Source of the DNA: Hepsetus odoe
Lineage: Eukaryota; Chordata; Actinopteri; Characiformes; Hepsetidae
Assembly: GCA_017165825.1 (NCBI GenBank)
Contig: CM029387.1
Coordinates: forward strand, 18,613,061-18,677,060
Length of the DNA stretch: 64,000 bases
Direction: 5' to 3'
Numbering within the stretch: position 1 is the stretch's first letter; the number at the start of each line of letters is the position of its first letter. The position numbers and the translations under genes are program-made. This document shows positions 47,106 through 58,239 of the stretch, piece after piece. The notes beneath the pieces were generated by a model. The model was given only the letters and a program-made list of their open reading frames with translations. It ran no database searches and had not been told where the DNA came from.

Positions 47106-47136
47106 TACTAGGCAGTACTTAGTGTACTGCCTAGTA
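47106..47136. other. perfect 13-bp hairpin
   Basis: TACTAGGCAGTAC (47106-47118) and GTACTGCCTAGTA (47124-47136) are exact reverse complements around a 5-base loop. Confidence 0.85.
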
Positions 47137-47243
47137 CCCTATTGTGCTGTTTACCGTGTTACTAGGAGTAAAAGAATTGTTAATTCGATGCAATATATAA
47201 ATCAATATTGACTTTTTGATTACTCTATTTAATTTATTTTATT

Positions 47244-47496
47244 ATATCCATTTTAAGGGTGTTGGCCGCGTGATCGGCGGATCGGGGGTTCGAACCCCTT
47301 CCCGATGGGTTGCCCTGAGGTACCCTTGAGCAAGGTACCGTCTCCGTCCCGCTCCTCCCTGCGATGGGCTGGCGACCTGTCCGGGGTGCATCCCCCGTCC
47401 TCGCCCTGTGTGCGCTGGCTTGGACACCAGCACTCCCCCGCGACCCCGTTTGGGACAAGCGGCAGATAATGGATGGATGGATGGATATCCATTTTA
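47244..47496 (+). mobile_element. composite SINE (family A head part plus (ATGG) body) with 12-bp target site duplication
   Basis: ATATCCATTTTA occurs at 47244-47255 and 47485-47496. The insert 47256-47484 starts within the tRNA-like head (AGGGTGTTGGCCGCGTGATC) and keeps the B-box-like GGTTCGAACCCC and GGTTGCCCTGAGGTACCCTT. It continues as CTGGCGACCTGTCCGGGGTG and CGTTTGGGACAAGCGGCAG, ending in (ATGG)n. It lacks about 25 bases of head, so it is slightly 5'-truncated. Confidence 0.9.
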
Positions 47497-48379
47497 TTTG
47501 ATCATTTTTGCTGAACTACATGGCGAGTGTATTTAAAGCGTGTATTTTATATAAATTATAACAGCCCATTTTTTTTGTTTATGATATATATAATCTGAGA
47601 GATTTGTTCTATAACTTAAAACATATTTTCTATCTGACAAACCCAAGTTTATCCAATGGACACAAATGTCTGCATGATGAGAACTAAAGAACTGCTGTTC
47701 CGGTGTGTTTGGAGGGACTTGATGACCTATAGCCCTAAACTCTATAGAGTTTTTCAGAAAGAAAATTCAGATGAGACAATAAAAATGTAGAAAAGCTTTG
47801 AAAACATACACATTTGCACAAATGTGATCATTCACATCAGACCTCATGGTAGATCATGGCTTGTTTGCTTGTTTTAATGCTCTGCACACAAGACAGCAGA
47901 GCTACAGCTGGGAATTTCACTGAACACTTCTCGCTTTTTAATAGTTTCATTTGTAAATTTTGCTCAGCTGACTAGAATTCAAGAACGTACCACCTTGCAA
48001 TATCCAGCACTACTCTACAGATGAATGCTGAAGTTTTGGCACCCCATAAATGAGTTTTTTTTTGTGCTAGGCAATTTTGAATATTAATGTGTTTTTTTGC
48101 TAATGTCACATATTACAGGTAAAATCATAAAAGAGTGGCCTGTCCATCAGTTAGGATGCATTTTTTTCAATGATGTGGATCTTAGCTTAACTGAAGAACT
48201 ACCAAAGAACAACAAGGCCAAAAAAAAATATATATATATAGCAAAACAGGATTTTTCTAATTAGGCCTCGGTTCTCACACTCCCACATGTGGAAATCTTT
48301 GCCTGTTAGCAGTCGTTGTGCAAAGTACGTCGAGCATGCTGTTTACTCCAAGCTTTTAAACGTAATAAGCATTTGACAG

Positions 48380-49270
48380 ACTCATTAAATCAGACACAGC
48401 TCAGTACTAATTGTGCCTCTCTAATTTAGCCCGCACTTGAGTCTAATAAACACTGAGACGCCCGTGTAAAAATCAGAACAATATGTTCAGGCTTTCGGCT
48501 CTGACGATGGCAGAATCGCGTTAAATTCTGCAAACGCAGTTTAACAAGCTTTTAAAACATGAGACGCTTGTTTAAAAAAAGCATTAAAAGTTCAAAGGTT
48601 TTAATCATAGATTATGAGTCCCAATCGCACAGCGTTTGTAGGTCAAAAGGTCACGGTAAAACATTATAAGGGAGTTCTCCACATGCCTGTGTTCTCAATA
48701 TTCATGCAACACAATCTAACTCGAGCAAGTCTAAACTACAGACACCCTGGCAAAAATATTTCATAGCCCCCGGTCATTACTGTGCATCATTAATAACCCA
48801 CCACACAGCACGTGCTTCAAACTAAAAGCTGGCATTAATTCACCATGCAGAGAAGTGTGGTACGAATTAGCGTCCAGCGTTTCAGTCACAATTTGATGAC
48901 GTGTACGCTGACTGATTCAACAGATCTGTGACAGTGATGACGCATGTACAGTAGGTTATAACAAATGCAGCATTGTAATGCAGGTTGTGCATGCTGGATG
49001 GAAGTTCTTTTAGAGAATTTGCATACTTGTGTGAGTGTGTGCTTCCTTGCTTGCCATATATGTGTGTGCGAGCGTGTGTGTGTGTGCATAGTATGTGGAG
49101 GTGGCACACATGGCATTACACTTTAATCACCCACAATTGCTGTGGGAGTGAGTCAGCATCTCCAGTATCATCAGAGAAAAGGATGCATCTGAGGCCAGCT
49201 GCCACCGCCGCACCATGTGCAATTCACCATTAACCACTTCACTCTCGCCCCTCTTCAGTGCCACCGGAGC
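48380..49270. promoter_or_regulatory. candidate conserved non-coding cluster
   Basis: Long unique stretch of high complexity: CTCTAATTTAGCCCGCACTT, GCTCTGACGATGGCAGAATC, AATCGCACAGCGTTTGTAGG and GTGAGTCAGCATCTCCAGTA (AP-1/Maf-like). It includes a short (TG)n near 49060-49085. There is no convincing reading frame. Texture-based call only. Confidence 0.25.
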
Positions 49271-50214
49271 CTGATGCACAGTGCTTCACTTTGGGGGCCG
49301 TAAACAAAAATTCAGGGCAAGCCAGAGAAAAAACAGCTCTCGTTGTAATATCATTAACTCGAAGATGTTCTCAGTTGAGAATAATTCAATGCATGACCTT
49401 TTTACTTATTCTTAAATATAATAATAGTCCACTTTTTTTAACTACATATGGCTTCTTTTGTCATCCATCATTAAATTATTAAAACCTACTAGTTGCGGCT
49501 GTCCTCACGTGTAATTGTTTTCTAAAACACCTCACTGAGTGAATGTAACCTTTCAATGAGACACAAACTCACACCAGCAGCTACCCACACACACCTCAGC
49601 TGCCTTACTCTTTGTCAGGGTATTTAAAATGGCTAAAGATGGTAGAGTTGATAAAACACTTTTCATTTGCATAAGGTCAAAGGAAAAAAACAAACAAAAA
49701 AGCAGGATTTTCCAAAACATAAGTGAAAATAATATATTATTAAAAGACAAAGAAATATCGGACAAACAAGACATGCTATTCCACCAAATATGAAACTGCT
49801 TTCGCCCTTTATCTTTGGACGTAAACGTACACTCTTTTTGATCTAAAAAAAAAAAAAAAGGGTTTTGTCCATCCTTCCACAGTGAGGAAGGAGGAATTAA
49901 CACTACTGGGCTGAAAGGATATGTCACTGCTCTAGAAACCACTAATCCAAGGAAAATAGGGAATACAAGAGGAAAAAACTAAAAGAAGGTAGATCTTAGG
50001 CAGCAATCAGAAAGACAGACTGGATATGTCCCTTGATATGTCCCTTGATTGACGCTTGAGCAAGGCTGATCTGCCAGCAAACCCAGCTTACTCCTTCCAC
50101 TCCGTGCACTGACCTGGTATTTCCGCATCTCCAGGAATAGAGTACCTTCTTTGTAGTTGTAGCCATGAGGTAAAGGGCCATGTTGGGGTTTCTACGTATG
50201 CTATTCATTTGTAT
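49271..50214. other. intergenic, nothing recognised
   Basis: Unique AT-rich sequence with a poly-A run at 49845-49859 and a 12-base tandem duplication ATATGTCCCTTG near 50022-50047. Confidence 0.4.
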
Positions 50215-50475
50215 GGATTCTGTGGCCTAATGGTTGGAGGAAAAGCTTGGATCCAAGGGTTACCGGTTCCCTGAACTGGCAGGAAAAGCTTGGATGAGGT
50301 TTTCCAACTCATGCATCCATGGCTGAAGGGCAAGGCACCTAACCCTACAACTGCCCCCAGGTGCAGGTATTACAGTACACTGCTCCTGGTATGTGTGTTC
50401 ACTACCAGTTTATGATGGGTCAAATGCAGAGAATAAATTCTCTGCTCACTGTTCAGTTTATGTGTCCAAGCATAG
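50215..50475 (+). mobile_element. tRNA-headed SINE family C
   Basis: TTCTGTGGCCTAATGGTTGG is A-box-like. Downstream, GGCAAGGCACCTAACCCTAC, CACTGCTCCTGGTATGTGTG and GGTCAAATGCAGAGAATAAA match a common fish SINE layout. A GGAAAAGCTTGGAT word is repeated 42-43 bases apart inside it. Confidence 0.65.
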
Positions 50476-51820
50476 GAATTCACTATAATCCCTTTAATCA
50501 CTCTCTGAACTGCTATGGTAACTTGTATGTAGCCCCACAGCTTAGTTCCCCTCTCATAACTGCATGAATCACATATTCATTAGATCAAATAACATAGCAG
50601 TTACAAGACAAGTCTTAAAATGAATAATTCCTTCGTAAAAAGAATTTTTATGGAATAGCAAGCAGTAGCCCCCCTGCAGCTTAAGGGGTCAAACCTGACC
50701 TGCACAACTAGACATGTGTTCCTCTTAAACGTCTGAGATGTGATCTGCTTAACTGGCTCATTCCCATCTATAAATAGGACATTTTCAAAAGAATGAAGAC
50801 CACAAGTAACAGGAAGCCCAAAATCAGGACGGTTCACTTGAAACCAGCATCCGTGCCAAAGCTGTATAAAATGAATAAGCAGATACAGCCATCCAACACA
50901 AGTCCACATCATTAAAGCCCCATGTTTGGCGAGTGAAAAACATACTGTAATCGAATCATAATCTACAAGGCTGCAACTCGTGATGCATCCGCCACTTTTC
51001 ATTTTGCTTCGTGTCGTTACCATTTGTGCACACTTTGCCCTAATGTGATTTCCCGAACTCATTGTGCCCTGCCAGATTTTATAACAGCCAATCACGAACG
51101 TTCCAACACGGCCTCAAATGCCTTGTGAAATTAGATCGTATAGCGTTTGTTTTCTTTTTTTCTACCAAAAACACTCTTTTAAAGTGACACCCAAAGCGCG
51201 TTGTGCAAGATGGAGTTCGGGCTACTGAGCAAAATCCTCAATCAGACAACATTTTTGCAAGAAATAATATTTAGACAGTGGCAGAGGGAGCCTGAGGTCA
51301 GCGTGGCAGGAGACAATGGCTGCCTCTCTCATCCACGTCACTTCCCCCTGGGCCTAGAATAACATGAGGACAGCACTGGGCGGCAATGAATGAGGCTCAC
51401 ATTAGAGCCCGTCCTCAAAACCTGGCTGCTATCCCAACAGACCAACTCAAGCATGAAAGGTTCAGACATTAAAGAGAGACACCTCTCTCCTATTCGCTCT
51501 ACACTCTAGAGCTTGAAATGTTCAACAGAACTGGATGCTGCCTGACTGGTTTGGGTACTGATTCAACTTCTTTTCTCAATACAATTAAAAAAGGCAGTCT
51601 TTGAAATGTACTGAGAATATAAAAGTAAAAAGTAGCTGTTTAAATGCATTTCTAACAGCTGTTTGTAAGAAAAGCCATCTGAACCACAGACCATGTCTTT
51701 TAAACCGTTCAAAGTCTTTTTTTGTTTGTTTGTTTCATAGGGCTTCAAATGGCTTATGGTGCTTGCCAGCCCAGCCTGTCATTGTAAATAAGGATATGTT
51801 TTTAATGATTTGATTGGATA
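50476..51820. other. intergenic, candidate conserved block near 51150-51450
   Basis: The minus-strand open frame of 164 codons at 50601-51095 shows no recognisable domain. The stretch 51180-51450 is unique and complex (GACACCCAAAGCGCGTTGTG, GGGCGGCAATGAATGAGGCT). No gene call is supported. Confidence 0.25.
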
Positions 51821-51821
51821 A

Positions 51822-52060
51822 TTCGGTGCACAGTGAGAAGGTTCCAGGTTTGATTCCCTGCTGGGTCCTTTCTGTGCGGAGTTTGCATGTTCTCTTTATG
51901 TCTGCGTAGATTTCCTCCAGACGATCCAATTTCCTCCCACAGTCTGAGAACATGCAGGTGGACTGGCGATGCTAAATTGTGCCCTAGTTGTGAATGAATG
52001 TGATTGTGTTTGTAGCGCCCTGTGATGGACTGGGGACTTCTCTGGGGTGTTTCTCTGTTG
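51822..52060 (+). mobile_element. tRNA-headed SINE family D
   Basis: GGTTCCAGGTTTGATTCCCT (B-box-like), CTGTGCGGAGTTTGCATGTT, TTTCCTCCAGACGATCCAAT, GAACATGCAGGTGGACTGG and CGCCCTGTGATGGACTGGGG follow the layout of a very widespread fish SINE. Confidence 0.75.
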
Positions 52061-53185
52061 AATACCTGTTTATTCCTTCTTTAGTTTGCTCAGAGTTGAG
52101 TCTGTGAGTTCAGTTCGGAGCAAAATTTCAGGCCTGATTAGAGTTCTCCCACACCTATCCCTCTTGCAAAACTTGTTGATCATGTAGGAATGTTAGGCTG
52201 AGTTATGGTGATGTTTTTTTAGAGACTTTGCAAACTCACTTCTATGTTATTTACTTTTTTAGGCTTTTACTTTGAGAGTCAAACTAACAGTGCATTTTCT
52301 GGGATAAAGTGTCACTAATGACTGTCTCAAAATGACATAATCGTTGTCATTACCGGTTCGGACAATACTGACCGCCGAAAGTGCAAACATTTACGGAAAT
52401 CCCTCAAGACTCCATTTTGTGCTTAAGTTTCCAATGCTCTGCTTGAACCAACCTATTCAACTGCCACTGCTAACATGAGAAAAGTAAGGTAGAATGCTTG
52501 GGCTGGCTAGCCTTAAAAAGAGAACCCAATGTTGAGAATCTCCCCTCTTCAGAAAGTGAGTTGGAGGGTCTGCCGGTTATGTCCACTCTAACACTATTTA
52601 TACAGTTTAATTACTTCTCTACATTGCACTGCTAGCAAGGATCTACTGTAATTAGAGTGTAAGGCATACACTCAAATAATCTGGCAAGCTGTGAATGGCT
52701 ATTTTTTCAATATTAAAACTGTTCTGACCACTCTGTGCTGATTAACAGTTCAAGTTATGGTCTGGTTAGAACATAAATAAGCTAGAATTATGAGAATGGG
52801 GAAATCTGATGCAAGAGCATCTTTAGATTTAACATCTATTATTGAGACTCTTTAAGGACCCAGATTCTGCACTTTCCTTGAAATGTTATATTTGTTTCCC
52901 ATGCAGTTTACATTATTTCAATAATCACTATTTGTGTGAGCTAGTATATCAAAAACAATCGTAAATCATTTTGCAGCCTCTCTTTATCTTGTGCTTTTTC
53001 ATTACTGTGCCTTTGAGACACAATGTAAATGATCTTGGTTCTAATTGGCTGGCTCAGTTTGCCTCATTCAGTAGTTTAAACACTCCTAAATACTACACCA
53101 TGAATGGTTGGGGCTTGTTTTGCTAATTTTCCTGCAAATTCATACAAATGTGCACAGCCTGAACTCTCTTATATGAACTTTCTTG
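52061..53185. other. intergenic, nothing recognised
   Basis: Unique AT-rich sequence with no supported feature. Confidence 0.4.
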
Positions 53186-53189
53186 TAAT

Positions 53190-53460
53190 ATCTTTCAGTC
53201 GTCTTCAGGAATAGTTCCCCAAGGTTCTTGAAGGACATTCCAAAGTTGGGTTTGTAAAGCTTGAAGGATTCATATGGAGGTCACTGTGTGGCAAAATAAT
53301 CCGCAGGAACTGCTCAGGTATAGGGACTGGACAAAAAATGAGAACCAAAACTTTATCTTTCAGGAAGCCTGGAGAACTGTTCCTCAGCAAAACATGAAAA
53401 ATGCAACTTTTTGGAAGAAAAATATGTAGAAACGAGGGGTGACTTTTGCACTACTATACA
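53190..53460 (+). mobile_element. Tc1/mariner-type deletion derivative, third copy of the 18840 family
   Basis: It starts CAGTCGTCTTCAGGAATAGT and CTTGAAGGACATTCCAAAG, a familiar Tc1/mariner 5' part read in reverse. It then jumps to CTGCTCAGGTATAGGGACTG and AGGAAGCCTGGAGAACTGTT. It ends GGGGTGACTTTTGCACTACT, a typical outer end. Confidence 0.6.
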
Positions 53461-53999
53461 TGGCTCTGTGATATGGGACTTTTGAATTATGTCAGTCACT
53501 GTTGTCTCTCCTTCTACAGTTGACAGATGAACCAGCAACTCTCTGGTGTTTCCTGACGCGACACCTGTAAACACAGGTATTTAATCCTCTTTGCTCTCAT
53601 TGGGCAGACACTTGCACTAGGTTATGCCAGCTCATTCAGCTTGACAAGGCAGTAAGAACTGATGCACACTCAAAGCAATCCAGTTACAAAGTTACGGCAA
53701 GCTGGAAGAAGCCAGAAGTTTCTCAGACTGGTGGAGATTTCTTACTGTGGTCAGGCATCTAGAATACACTTAAGGGCATGCTGTGTCAAAATCTTAATCG
53801 TTTAAATTTTTATCATACCCCAGAAGAGCAGAATGGTTAAGTATCTCGGCTGCTATGTTAAAATACAACTGGTATATTTCTCTATAAAGTGAATTCTGAG
53901 TGGCTTTCTTTCAGCTGGCAACAAGGTATCGCTCTAGCTGGAGCTGAAAACCCTTCAGAGTAAGGAACTCTCTTTTTCAGCAATTTTTCTCTCTTTAAC

Positions 54000-55520
54000 A
54001 GGACTTCTGAACTTCTCTCTGCCAACAAGAAGCAATTTTCTCAGAGTGAAAAACCTTCTTCGGAGCTGTGATTAATGATAAATGATAAAGGATGTTTGAT
54101 AAATGTTTCATAATTGGCATTACCTTCAATTGTTAATGACGTGGGATACTGACTCCGCATTGTAAATTAAGTATCTAGCACTCCACTCCAAAATGGTTCA
54201 TAATGGTACTGAGGCGTCACTGGGGTGGTAACACTTGTTTTACTGGGACGCTCCCCTCAAGGGTTAACTTTCAGTACCTTTTATTCCACCATATTCCAGT
54301 GCAGATATATATTTTTAAGGGTGAGTGATTCCATTCGCCCTTCCGGATGCATGGTGTTCTGTTTTACTACTCTGCTTTCAAAGCTTCTAATGGTAAAGAA
54401 AACGTCAATCCGTCCCCTTTCTAAAGGGAAAAGCAATGTTAAAGTACACAACTCGACCTTAAGGATGGTGGTGGACGTCTGAGGGCACATTTTCACTGTT
54501 TATAGCTTGATGAACCAAATATATGCCTGCACAGTCTTTTTTCTGATTGAAGGAGAGCAAATTGATCAGCAGAAAGTGTCTGAGCCACTTGGTGGGCAGC
54601 TAGGGTGACATGAACTGTAAGCATTGCACCATTCTTTGCTTTACCATGAGCTCAATTCAAGTGTTTCCGAAACCAGCACTGGCTGCTGACCAAGAGGGTC
54701 GATGCACTCTGTCTGTTTGCAGAATGTCTTCCTTATTTACTGCCAATTCACTGAATACACTGGCTCTGCACACTGCCTCGGCACCAGCACCGCTTTTATC
54801 AGCCCAGGTCCACATTGCACACGGTGCATTAATGAACTTTAGCCATTCGGGAAAAAGCACAATCACTGGATTTTACTGCTGCTCTGTAGTCATTGTTGCT
54901 AGTTTTTTAGCAGCCCTAAAAATTCAGAATTTTCAAACCTTTATTAAGTCTCGGTTGATTAAGGAGCTGGAGGATTTGTGTCCAGCCACATTATAATGGC
55001 TTTCCGAATTGAAATGGCTTTTATGAGTTTGGTATAGGAAAAAAACGACCTTCTGCGCATAGTCAAAGTGACCTGTCTGAATTGTAAATGCAAAGAAATG
55101 CCAAGTTTGATCAAATGATAAAAGATTAATTGTACTTTTCTTGGAAGAGGATGCAATAGGGCTTCCCATCTGGCTCTCGTTCCATTTAATCACCAAACAG
55201 AAATGATCACTACCAAGTGGGGGGAGGGGGGTTCTTTGTACATATTTGGCTTCCTCCATAACATCTGTGTTTAGAAGACAATGGGGTGAGACATCTGAAG
55301 CCCATTGCTTTAAGATATTTACTTTCTCACAGAAACACTTCCCTCTAAAGATGCAGCTTGTTTTATCTCCTTTTATACATTGCATACAGATCAAAAATAA
55401 CACATGCATGCTGATGATTTTGATTAGTCACTGGCTCGGCACGCCGGCGTTGCACTGACGGCACTTTTAGCAGCCTTGGTCCACCTTGCACATGGTGCAA
55501 CAGTGAACTTTAGTCAGTTG
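54000..55520. promoter_or_regulatory. candidate conserved non-coding cluster with an internal duplication
   Basis: Unique complex sequence with homeodomain-like patches (GTGATTAATGATAAATGATA at 54070-54089; GGCTTTTATGAG at 55017-55028). A 53-base segment at 54793-54845 recurs at 55464-55516 with 44 identical positions. No exon is recognised; open frames here show no domain. Confidence 0.3.
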
Positions 55521-56085
55521 TAAGGCTAGATGATCCCAAGCAGTGGACATTCATTCACTTGCAATGTGTACATTCATGAAGTGTTCCCAAAAAGTAAATG
55601 GATCAGAAATAGGCAGAGTTAGCATAAATACTATATTTATTTATTTCTGTCACATTATTTCCTTTCTTCTTCAAATTTTAACAAAAATATGTGCATTTGC
55701 CACTCCTTACTTTTTTATAACAGACTTCTTACCTTAGTGTAAAGCATTCAAGGGTAATCCTTTATTATTTAATATTTTATGTCACCAAAAGGCATTTGCT
55801 GAGTATTAGTAAAATTAATATGGCGTACAATTCAACTCGATTCAAGTTCAATTCTGAACTTTTTACTAAAGAAGTTGAATCAATAATCTAATGTCTTTTT
55901 AAAATAATTATTTTTTTGCCAATCGAGTGCATATGTAATGTCAATTTCTTTCATATCATAGGTTTATACATTTTCTTGATTTAACAATAGATAAAATCAT
56001 TTGACGTAGTAAAAAACCTTTTTGGTGTCTCCAAAAATAATTGATTGGATTTAAGCAGATTGTGTGTATTTGTGTAATGAGGGAG
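55521..56085. other. intergenic, nothing recognised
   Basis: AT-rich unique sequence. Confidence 0.4.
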
Positions 56086-56089
56086 GGTG

Positions 56090-56650
56090 TGGCCTAAGGA
56101 GATCAACACTCTATATCAAGATGTGTAGAATTATTAGGAAGCTTCTTTTCCTCCTTAAACAGAATGGGCCAAAAAAGAGAGAAATGACTCTGAAAAGTCA
56201 AACATTGTCAAAAGTCTTTCAGTGGGATTGAGCACTTTTGAAATATCTGAGATTTTTGGGGCGAGATCACAGAACCATCAAACAGTTTGTTACAAATAGC
56301 CCACAGGGCTGCAAGAAACATGTTGAGAAAAAAAGATGCAAATGACCTGCTAAAGATTTGAGAAGGATCAAACGTGAAGCTCTCAGGAACCCATGATCCT
56401 CCAGTGCTCATATTTAGAACTGAACCTACCTGGAGTGTCAAGATGTACAAGGTGTTCATTGCTTAGAGACATGGACAAGGTAAAGAAAGGCTGAAACCCG
56501 ACCATCACTGAACAAGACGTATAAGTGGACATGCCTTTTTTGGGTTGAAGATGGACTTGAAATCAAGTCCCAAACTTACTGCCAGTTTTTAGAAGAGACT
56601 TTCTTCAAGCAGTGGTTCAGGAAAAAGTCTGCATCTTTTAAGAAGACCAT
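56090..56650 (+). mobile_element. Tc1/mariner transposase relic (N-terminal half)
   Basis: From ATG at 56164 the decayed frame can be followed as a transposase start: MGQKR, then GAAAAGTCAAACATTGTCAA, GAGATCACAGAACCATCAAA, AAGAAACATGTTGAGAAAAA and AGGATCAAACGTGAAGCTCT. This corresponds to a helix-turn-helix DNA-binding region. Stops interrupt it, and after about 56520 the catalytic part is missing or scrambled. Confidence 0.65.
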
Positions 56651-56828
56651 GATTTTTTCCTTTTTTCCTTCTCACATTTCTTTTGTAAAACATTCAGGTT
56701 TCAGGGTTTTTAACATGTTGGATTGGCTGATAGCAATGACTTGGTTCCATATTAAAATTAATTCTCAAAATGCTCACTTGCCTAATAACTGTGCACACAG
56801 TGTAGAAGCAGATGCAAAAACTGTCCTG

Positions 56829-57412
56829 TTCATTCATTGGTTATGATGTCATATACAGACCGGTCCATTCATTGCTTCGTGATGTCATAAAAACTGCAGT
56901 CCAGCACAGCCACTAGGGATGCCCAAGCCAGTGTATTTCCTTGTGTTTGTCCCAGTACCAGATAAATACTGAGGGTTATGTCTGGAAGGGCATCTGATAC
57001 AAAACAGCTACCAGGACTGAGTAGGGTATGGGTGAAAACTGGGCTACTGTTAGGCAAAGGAGAAGAAGAGGAGGACGGCATGTCTAGAGGCAGGAGGAGT
57101 GAAGGAAGTAGAAGGAGAAGGAGAGTGGAAGTGAGGGTAGGGACTTTGAAGAATGTTGAGGATGTTGCCTGGGAAGAAGAGAAGAGAAAGGACAAAGAGG
57201 ATGTTTCTGGATGTGCTGAGAGAGGACATGCAGACAGTTACTGTGAAAGAGGAAGATGCAGAGGACAGGAAGAAATGAAAATGGATGATGTGTGGCGACC
57301 CCTTAATAGGGCAAAAAAATAAAGACGAGAAAAACTCCAGTTCATTCATTAGTTTGTGACGTCATAAACAGTCCAGTCAATTAATTGGTATATCGTGTCA
57401 TAAACAGCCCAG
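56829..57412. repeat. 36-bp tandem repeat with CRE-like core, split by an RTE fragment
   Basis: Four units are visible: 56829-56863 (35), 56864-56899 (36), 57341-57376 (36) and 57377-57412 (36). Each follows the pattern TCATTCATTGGTTTGTGATG then TCATAAACAGTCCAG. The cores are TGATGTCA, TGATGTCA, TGACGTCA (a perfect CRE) and CGTGTCA. Units 2 and 3 are separated by about 440 bases of RTE-like sequence. Confidence 0.75.
56905..57335 (+). mobile_element. RTE-like LINE 3' fragment inside the minisatellite
   Basis: GGAAGGGCATCTGATACAAA, GCTACTGTTAGGCAAAGGAG, GGACAAAGAGGATGTTTCTG, AGAGGACATGCAGACAGTTA and TGTGTGGCGACCCCTTAATA follow the known 3' region of a fish RTE LINE (compare the minus-strand copy at 26966). 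TCCAG is found at both edges (56900-56904 and 57336-57340), but it may belong to the tandem units. Confidence 0.7.
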
Positions 57413-58235
57413 TCCATCTGTGATGGCCTGAAAAACAATAGTTACATGTATTCACTTCCATTCATATTGAAGCTCCAAGGAGTATTTCATGCAATAGAGC
57501 AATAGAGGACACACACTACAGGACATATTTCATATTTCAAAAATATATGAGTCTCTGTTGCACAGCAACGAAAAAGTCCATGTTTTATCATAATAGAACA
57601 TTTTGATGATGTAAAAATGAAATAATGCTCTGGGGACATAAACCCACAAATGTCACAAAAAACAGATAAGAATTTTTGATACAAATCTATGATATTAGCC
57701 CCAACGATCTTAACAAAGTTATTGGCACTTTAATTGCGTTGTACTTAACAAAACAATTATTTTAATGTAAAAAACATACATTTTATGCTTTGTTCCGTTT
57801 CTCGTCAATTCTGTACTTCAGACTATTTCTCCTCTTGTTTCAGCTGTGCATTAGCACATATAATGTGTTAAACTCAAATGCAAAGAAAATGTGTGCTGTA
57901 ATGTATTCATCTGTTCTGCATGAAACAACATTTTGCTATCTGTTGATTTTTCTTTATATTATTGTAAGACATCTAATTGTTAGACACCTCATTTAGTTTT
58001 AGATTGCGCATTAGAGACACATTTGCAAGGCAGCTGAGGTGTGTGTGGGTAGCTGCTTGTTTGAATGCGTGTTTCGTTGACGAGGTCAGTGAGTGCTTTG
58101 GTTGACAGTTTGTGTTTGAGTCCAGAGGGATTGGTAAAAGACACATAGATCATTTTCGGTTATTTGTCTGATGCCATGTGCATGCACTAGCTTCATATCG
58201 GTATGTATAAATGCGGCACTTTCAGTGGAATAGTG
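57413..58235. other. intergenic, nothing recognised
   Basis: AT-rich unique sequence. Confidence 0.4.
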
Positions 58236-58239
58236 CTAA

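Noticed and set aside
50601..51095. Open frame of 164 codons on the - strand
   Set aside because: Mixed composition with many Cys, His and Trp, as expected from non-coding sequence; no family resemblance and no start context.
54610..54996. Open frame of 128 codons
   Set aside because: It overlaps an internally duplicated non-coding element, and the duplicate copy is not open in the same way. No domain recognised.
55000..55409. Minus-strand open frame of up to 158 codons
   Set aside because: No domain and no splice evidence. The region looks regulatory rather than coding.
56208..56459. Minus-strand open frame of 83 codons
   Set aside because: It is the antisense of a Tc1/mariner transposase relic on the + strand.
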